This document shows, piece after piece, positions 41,283 through 44,852 of a stretch of DNA of 44,852 nucleotides. Where the stretch lies: NCBI GenBank assembly GCA_007124045.1, contig SLFX01000023.1, forward strand, positions 1 to 44,852, in the 5' to 3' direction. The notes under the pieces are model-generated. The model was not told the DNA's origin. It searched no databases and saw nothing but the letters and a program-made list of their open reading frames with translations. This DNA is from Candidatus Delongbacteria bacterium (GTDB lineage Bacteria > UBA4055). Within the stretch, counting starts at the first letter, position 1. Each line of letters opens with the position of its first letter. The position numbers and the translations under genes are program-made.

Positions 41283-42352
41283 TGTATGCACTTATAATGG
41301 CCGGAGGGGCAGGGTCAAGATTCTGGCCCAAAAGCAGAATGAAAACACCCAAACATCTTCTGTCTATTGTTAACGAAAAGACAATGCTGGAAAACACAAT
41401 AAACAGGGTGGAAAGTATTATTGAGCCGCAAAACTGTTACATTGTGACCAATAAGGAACAAAAGGAAAAAATTCTAAAAAATGTAAAAGCTGTTAATAGT
41501 GAAAATATTCTGGAAGAACCTGTAGCCAGGAATACAGCTGCAGCTATAGGCTACGGTGCAGTTAAACTTCTGACGAGGGATAAGGATGCTGTGATGGTGG
41601 TGTTGCCGGCGGATCATTACATAAAAAATGTCCAAAAGTTTATCAGGACAATAAATAAAGCCGTAGAATACTGCAAAAAAGATCCTGAATCTCTTGTCAC
41701 GATCGGTATTGAGCCGACTCATCCGGAAACGGGTTACGGTTATATCCAGACAGGTAAAGAAATTTCGAAAGGAGTGAGAGAAGTTAAGTCATTCGCAGAA
41801 AAACCGAATTTTGATACTGCTGTCAGATTTGTAAACAGCGGAGAATTCTTATGGAACAGCGGGATTTTTATATGGCGTGCGGATACAATTATGGAGAACA
41901 TAAAAAAATATATTCCCGATCTGTATGACAGTTTAACAGAGATAAAGAAAATACTGCAGTCAGGCAAATCACAAAACAGCCTGGATAGAATCTATTCTGA
42001 AATGCGATCGATATCCATAGATTACGGCGTTATGGAAAGTGCTCTCAATGTAAAAGTTTTATCGGGGGATTTCGGATGGTCGGATGTCGGCAGCTGGTTA
42101 GAAATATACAAACTCAAAGAAAAGGATGACAAAAGAAATGTTGTTGAGTGTGAGAGGTTCATTTCAATAGACACGGAGGGATGTCTGATATCGTCTGACA
42201 GTAAAGATAAGCTGATAGCATGTATAGGATTAAGGGATTTCTCTGTGATAGACACAAAGGACAGTTTGCTTATAACACCACTGTCAAGATCACAGGATGT
42301 AAAAGATATTGTGGAAAAACTTAAGATAGTAAAACATAATGACCTTTTGTAG
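41282..42352 (+). CDS. manC: Mannose-1-phosphate guanylyltransferase
   Basis: A 356-residue single-domain GDP-mannose pyrophosphorylase. The nucleotide-binding signature is MAGGAGSRFWPKSR with MKTPKHLL, followed by EEPVARNTAAAIG, VLPADHYI, ETGYGYIQTG and FAEKPNFDTA, and GVMESALNVKVLSGDFGWSDVGSW. It makes GDP-mannose from mannose 1-phosphate; the phosphomannomutase at 27.5 kb could provide the substrate. It lacks the isomerase domain found in bifunctional ManC proteins. Weak GGGAG precedes the ATG. Confidence 0.96.
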   Translation: MYALIMAGGAGSRFWPKSRMKTPKHLLSIVNEKTMLENTINRVESIIEPQNCYIVTNKEQKEKILKNVKAVNSENILEEPVARNTAAAIGYGAVKLLTRDKDAVMVVLPADHYIKNVQKFIRTINKAVEYCKKDPESLVTIGIEPTHPETGYGYIQTGKEISKGVREVKSFAEKPNFDTAVRFVNSGEFLWNSGIFIWRADTIMENIKKYIPDLYDSLTEIKKILQSGKSQNSLDRIYSEMRSISIDYGVMESALNVKVLSGDFGWSDVGSWLEIYKLKEKDDKRNVVECERFISIDTEGCLISSDSKDKLIACIGLRDFSVIDTKDSLLITPLSRSQDVKDIVEKLKIVKHNDLL

Positions 42353-42376
42353 CAATAATTAATTACGGGGTGTGAT

Positions 42377-43075
42377 ATGATAACTGAAAAAAAGATAGAT
42401 TTTTTAAAATCGATTTCCCTTTGTGAAGAAATGACTGACAAAGATGTTATAAATTTTTCTCAACATTGTCTTTTGAAGAGATGCCCCAAAAGAAACATAA
42501 TATTTCTTGAGCAGGATCCGGGAAATATGTTCTATATTATATATGACGGAAAAATAAAAATCACCAAGATAAGTAATGAGGGCAATGAAGTTATCCTTTC
42601 GATCCTTGGTCCCGGTGATTTCTTCGGAGAGATGTCTCTTTTGGATAATCACCGACGAAATGCCAACGCGATCGCTCTTGAGGATGTTGAACTCTTCACA
42701 ATATCCAGAAATGAATTTCTGGATCTGTTACATAACAACACAGCATTTACTTTCAATCTTCTGAAGACTTTTGCTATCAGGCTCAGAACGACAGATATAC
42801 GGGTTAAAAGTTTTTTTTTGGATGATGCACAGCAGAAAGCTCTTATAATGCTTTTTGACATGAGCGAGAAAATGGGGATAGTAAAAAACGGAGATATGGT
42901 ATTGAAAGATATGCCGAGTCAGACAGACCTTGCAAATCTCACGGGCATTTCGAGAGAAACCCTTTCAAGGATAATCAAAAAATTTGAAATGAACAACATC
43001 ATAAAAAGGGACGGTAAAAATATTATAATTCCTGACTACAGAGACTTTGTGGAAAAATTCATTAATGAAGAATAA
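42377..43075 (+). CDS. Crp/Fnr-family transcriptional regulator
   Basis: A 232-residue regulator with an N-terminal cyclic-nucleotide-binding beta-roll (FFGEMSLLDNHRRNANAIALED, the PGDFFGEM signature) and a C-terminal winged helix (MPSQTDLANLTGISRETLSRIIKKFE). The recognition helix ISRETLSRI is Crp-like. The cAMP-binding RS pair of E. coli CRP is replaced by RRN. Cysteines are few and not in the Fnr iron-sulfur spacing, so an oxygen-sensing cluster is unlikely. The ligand is unknown. It overlaps the PHP gene by 11 bp. Confidence 0.93.
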   Translation: MITEKKIDFLKSISLCEEMTDKDVINFSQHCLLKRCPKRNIIFLEQDPGNMFYIIYDGKIKITKISNEGNEVILSILGPGDFFGEMSLLDNHRRNANAIALEDVELFTISRNEFLDLLHNNTAFTFNLLKTFAIRLRTTDIRVKSFFLDDAQQKALIMLFDMSEKMGIVKNGDMVLKDMPSQTDLANLTGISRETLSRIIKKFEMNNIIKRDGKNIIIPDYRDFVEKFINEE

Positions 43076-43904
43076 ATCAGCCGATCTGCATATTCATACG
43101 AGGTATTCGGACGGAACATACAGAGTTCCGGAGGTTTTCAGGATAGCGAAAAAGAGTCGGTTAGGTGCGATATGCATTACAGATCATGACAGTACAGATT
43201 CATATACGGAAGCAACAGAACTTTCCCGTAATTACGGTATAGAGATCATATCAGGAGTAGAATTATCGAGCTGTTATATGGACCATGATATTCATATCCT
43301 GGGCTATTTTATTGATGTGGAAAATGAGGTTCTTAAAAAATATCTGAAAGAATTTAAAGAATCAAGGATAAAAAGGGCTGAAAGAATGATCGAACTGATG
43401 CGCATGGACGGTCTTAATATCGGATATGAAGATATTATCAGACTTTCGCCCCGGGGAACAATTGCAAGACCCCATATCGCACAGATACTTGTGGAAAAGG
43501 GTTACTGCTACAGTTTTCAGGATGCTTTTGCAAGGTATATAGGGAACGGATCAAAATACTATGTGGATAAATACAAAATTACGCCGGGAAAAGCAATTGA
43601 ACTTATTCATCAGAGCGGCGGACTCTCTTTTGTTGCTCATCCTTCATATCTGAAAGAAGATCCTTCTATTCTTGATCAACTTGTAAAAGACAATCTGGAC
43701 GGTATTGAGACGATACATTCATCCTATGATGAAGAAACATCAGGTTATCTCGATGCGCTTGCCCGGGAGAACGGGCTTTTGAGATCGGGCGGAAGCGACT
43801 GTCACGGTAAAAGGAAGCTCGGAAAAAAACTGATGGGGCAGTATTTTGTGCCTTACTCTTATGTTGAAGCTATGAAAGATAAATTGAACGGAGCGGTTAA
43901 ATGA
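43065..43904 (+). CDS. PHP-domain metal-dependent phosphoesterase
   Basis: A 279-residue PHP protein of the YciV/RNase AM type. Metal-binding motifs are DLHIHTRYSDGT (His9, His11), ITDHDST, GVELSS and late SDCHG. Homologs degrade 5'-monophosphorylated RNA ends or nucleoside 3',5'-bisphosphate. ATG 43065 gives the standard N-terminus; the ORF-track TTG at 43047 adds six residues without support. It starts inside the crp end and overlaps gpsA by four bases. Confidence 0.93.
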   Translation: MKNKSADLHIHTRYSDGTYRVPEVFRIAKKSRLGAICITDHDSTDSYTEATELSRNYGIEIISGVELSSCYMDHDIHILGYFIDVENEVLKKYLKEFKESRIKRAERMIELMRMDGLNIGYEDIIRLSPRGTIARPHIAQILVEKGYCYSFQDAFARYIGNGSKYYVDKYKITPGKAIELIHQSGGLSFVAHPSYLKEDPSILDQLVKDNLDGIETIHSSYDEETSGYLDALARENGLLRSGGSDCHGKRKLGKKLMGQYFVPYSYVEAMKDKLNGAVK

Positions 43905-44852
43905 GAATATGTGTTCTTGGTGCAGGGGCATGGGGATTGGCTATAGCGGATCTTCTTGTTACAAAAGGTTATAATGTTGCTGTCTGGGAATTCGACAGTT
44001 CAGTATGTGAAAAACTGAAGTCAGAGAGAAAAATATTCTCAAAGCTTCCGGGCTATAAGATCCCCGATGAGATATCAATTTCAAACGATATTTTTAAGCT
44101 TGTTTCTGAAGCTGAAATTGTAGTGAATGCGGTACCGACTCAGTTCATAAGAAGTTATTTTGACATAATCAGAGATATAAATTTTTCAGAAAAAATAATT
44201 GTAAATGTCTCGAAAGGAATGGAAGTCTCTTCGGGTAAGGATATCCGCGAGATGTTCCTTTCGGAATTCGAAACGGTTACGGATGATAATTTCGTAATTG
44301 TTGCGGGACCTTCTTTCGCCATCGAGGTGGCGCTCAATAAAACTCCGACGGCTGTAGTTGCAGCCTGCAGGAACATGGAAACCGCCAACAGAATAAGAGA
44401 TATTTTCTCCAATGAATACTTCAGGGTATATTCGAACGACGATGTTATCGGGGTCGAGATAGGCGGAAGTGTCAAGAACATTCTCGCCATTTCGTCGGGA
44501 GTAGTTGACGGGCTCTGCCTCGGCAATAACACCAAAGCAGCTCTTCTTACCAGAGGGCTTGCGGAGATGATAAGGTTCGGTTTGGAAATGGGAGCGAAAA
44601 GAGAGACTTTTTCCGGTCTCTCGGGTATAGGGGATATGATACTTACATGCAACTCGAACCTTTCCAGGAACTGGCAGGTCGGAAGCAGGCTTGCTAAAGG
44701 GGAGAGCCTCGATCATATAATCAGAAGCATGAACATGGTCGCTGAGGGTGTTGAGACATGCCGGGTAGTCAACAGAATAGCCTGCGAAAGAAATATTTCC
44801 ATGCCTATCGTATCAATGGTACACGAAGTGCTTTTCGGAGGCGTTGAGATCA
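43901..44852 (+). CDS. gpsA: NAD(P)-dependent glycerol-3-phosphate dehydrogenase, 3' end outside window
   Basis: Not in the ORF track because it runs off the window end. ATG 43901 overlaps the PHP stop (ATGA). The 317 visible codons begin MRICVLGAGAWGLAIADLL (NAD-binding GAGAWG) and include NVSKGMEV, VAGPSFAIEVA, VGVEIGGSVKNILAISSGVVDGL-like text with the catalytic Lys in GSVKNI, and LSGIGDMILTCNS. It makes sn-glycerol 3-phosphate for phospholipids. Only about the last 15-20 residues are missing. Confidence 0.96.
   Translation, partial: MRICVLGAGAWGLAIADLLVTKGYNVAVWEFDSSVCEKLKSERKIFSKLPGYKIPDEISISNDIFKLVSEAEIVVNAVPTQFIRSYFDIIRDINFSEKIIVNVSKGMEVSSGKDIREMFLSEFETVTDDNFVIVAGPSFAIEVALNKTPTAVVAACRNMETANRIRDIFSNEYFRVYSNDDVIGVEIGGSVKNILAISSGVVDGLCLGNNTKAALLTRGLAEMIRFGLEMGAKRETFSGLSGIGDMILTCNSNLSRNWQVGSRLAKGESLDHIIRSMNMVAEGVETCRVVNRIACERNISMPIVSMVHEVLFGGVEI

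Noticed and set aside
44155-44716. 165-aa and 176-aa minus-strand ORFs
   Set aside because: They are shadows of gpsA, which the ORF track omits because it has no stop in the window.
1-44852. CRISPR array, rRNA genes, insertion sequences
   Set aside because: I looked for regularly spaced repeats, rRNA-like stretches and transposase motifs and saw none in the window.

Overview
The window reads as a chromosomal segment of a Gram-negative bacterium. It contains several lipoproteins with lipobox cysteines, a probable outer-membrane protein, a periplasmic-type D,D-carboxypeptidase and MscS. The tRNA genes carry no encoded CCA, and composition is about 40-50% GC by eye. Two features point loosely to the Bacteroidota/Chlorobiota/Cloacimonadota-like (FCB) side of the tree: a 29-residue AURKAIP1/COX24-type basic protein beside an HU gene, and a Big_5-type lipoprotein. 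No rRNA or marker gene fixes the phylum, so this placement is inference.

Layout. (1) 1-5.4 kb is an accessory island. It holds an AT-rich unknown ORF cut by the window edge, an AbiEi/AbiEii-type pair, a DUF6364-type antitoxin followed by a deleted PIN toxin, a divergent MntA/HepT pair, and a DUF4143-type AAA ATPase. Two sets of short direct repeats bracket modules here, and palindromic operator-like sites fill the gaps. (2) 5.4-11.6 kb is a tightly packed run: tag, uvsE, an M20 amidohydrolase, MscS, an HD phosphohydrolase and an aldehyde:ferredoxin oxidoreductase family enzyme. (3) 11.6-16.5 kb has an exported PCMT, a membrane-embedded spermidine-synthase-like protein, a TfoX-N protein, a small lipoprotein and a Fic protein behind tandem palindromes.

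(4) 16.5-23.8 kb is the most interesting part. It looks like one operon: DUF547, TVP38/TMEM64, a mercuric-reductase-like flavoenzyme, an ArsS-type radical SAM protein, a fused two-domain glycosyltransferase, a carboxymuconolactone-decarboxylase-like protein, a rhodanese and a D-cysteine-desulfhydrase-like enzyme. The annotated stop of the radical SAM gene is a UGA. It falls where this family has Cys or selenocysteine, and a short in-frame extension follows to a UAG just before the next start. I interpret the gene as a probable selenoprotein.

(5) 23.8-44.9 kb is mostly housekeeping: a nucleotidyltransferase, apbE, pyrK, trpS, a phosphomannomutase, HU, the 29-aa basic protein, a HAD phosphatase, rimO, two tRNA-Pro genes, obg, dprA, an outer-membrane protein, queC, a D-Ala-D-Ala carboxypeptidase, a phosphodiesterase-like protein, nadC, a Big_5 lipoprotein, manC, a Crp-family regulator, a PHP phosphoesterase and a 3'-truncated gpsA. 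No gene-free stretch exceeds about 300 bases. The longest, at 3.9-4.2 kb, holds a large palindrome and a promoter.
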